This document shows, in pieces, positions 44,727 through 44,792 of a DNA stretch of 44,792 nt. Position numbers and translations under genes: made by a program. The DNA lies in contig CAJXNY010000042.1 in the NCBI GenBank assembly GCA_913057435.1, forward strand, positions 1-44,792. The letters are read 5' to 3'. Within the stretch, counting starts at the first letter, position 1. Every line of letters starts with the position of its first letter. Below the pieces are notes generated by a model. The model searched no databases. It was not told the origin of the DNA and saw only the letters and a program-made list of their open reading frames with translations. This DNA is from an uncultured Oceanospirillaceae bacterium (lineage in GTDB: Bacteria; Pseudomonadota; Gammaproteobacteria; Pseudomonadales; Balneatricaceae).

Positions 44727-44792
44727 GATAAGCTGACGTCAGCTATTCAACAGAGACCCTGTCGTTAATCAAGAGCGGTAACAGAGAATACT

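Overview
The window looks like chromosome of a marine gammaproteobacterium, probably Oceanospirillales/Oceanospirillaceae or a Pseudomonas relative. The basis is the Lap-type adhesin locus, NhaD, a YdiJ-type dehydrogenase, a SutR/BenE-type pair and a Pseudomonas-style REP pair. Genus is inference from protein resemblance only. Base composition is moderately GC-rich, with visibly AT-rich accessory patches at about 14.75-17, 29-32 and 39.4-41.5 kb.

1-7.1 kb is a c-di-GMP-controlled adhesin locus. It holds the C-terminal end of a giant type I secreted adhesin with a Pro-Glu repeat, a small conserved protein, then on the minus strand lapG-lapD (periplasmic protease and its inside-out c-di-GMP receptor). 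A divergent outer-membrane TolC-type channel is unusually fused to an OmpA peptidoglycan-binding domain. 7.3-12.9 kb carries nhaD, a LysR regulator and the divergent FAD/Fe-S 2-hydroxyacid dehydrogenase ydiJ. 13-14.7 kb is a Tat-exported Acg-type nitroreductase with a divergent MarR regulator and a double operator between them.

15.3-22.3 kb is the most distinctive segment, a one-strand cluster of a lipoxygenase-fold protein, a ThDP 2-oxoacid decarboxylase, a class I aminotransferase and an FAD amine/amino-acid oxidase, closed by a strong terminator. The lipoxygenase homologue keeps four of five iron ligands but has Trp in place of the first His. Together the genes suggest an undescribed amino-acid-derived pathway. 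A stand-alone cyclic-nucleotide-binding protein, a truncated beta-carbonic anhydrase, a FAH/MhpD-type hydratase and two small unknown proteins follow (22.7-26 kb).

26.1-32 kb runs on the minus strand: a cytoplasmic-looking phosphoesterase (phospholipase C/AcpA family), an unknown protein, and an AT-rich island with a small unknown protein, a CoiA-like zinc-ribbon protein and a PD-(D/E)XK nuclease-like protein. The island is a candidate defence module. 32.2-39.4 kb holds ordinary metabolism: LysR/Old Yellow Enzyme, SoxR-like/enolase-superfamily with a 19-bp-spacer promoter, homocysteine methyltransferase, threonine aldolase, a REP pair and an AraC regulator.

39.4-41.1 kb pairs a PEP-CTERM/exosortase-associated-type acyltransferase (autoinducer-synthase fold) with a ThiF/E1-like enzyme. 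A second, truncated copy of the acyltransferase abuts an internally deleted IS30-family element with 16-bp perfect terminal repeats at 43.8-44.6 kb. Between them lie a BenE transporter and a divergent XRE-cupin regulator with repeated operator-like motifs.
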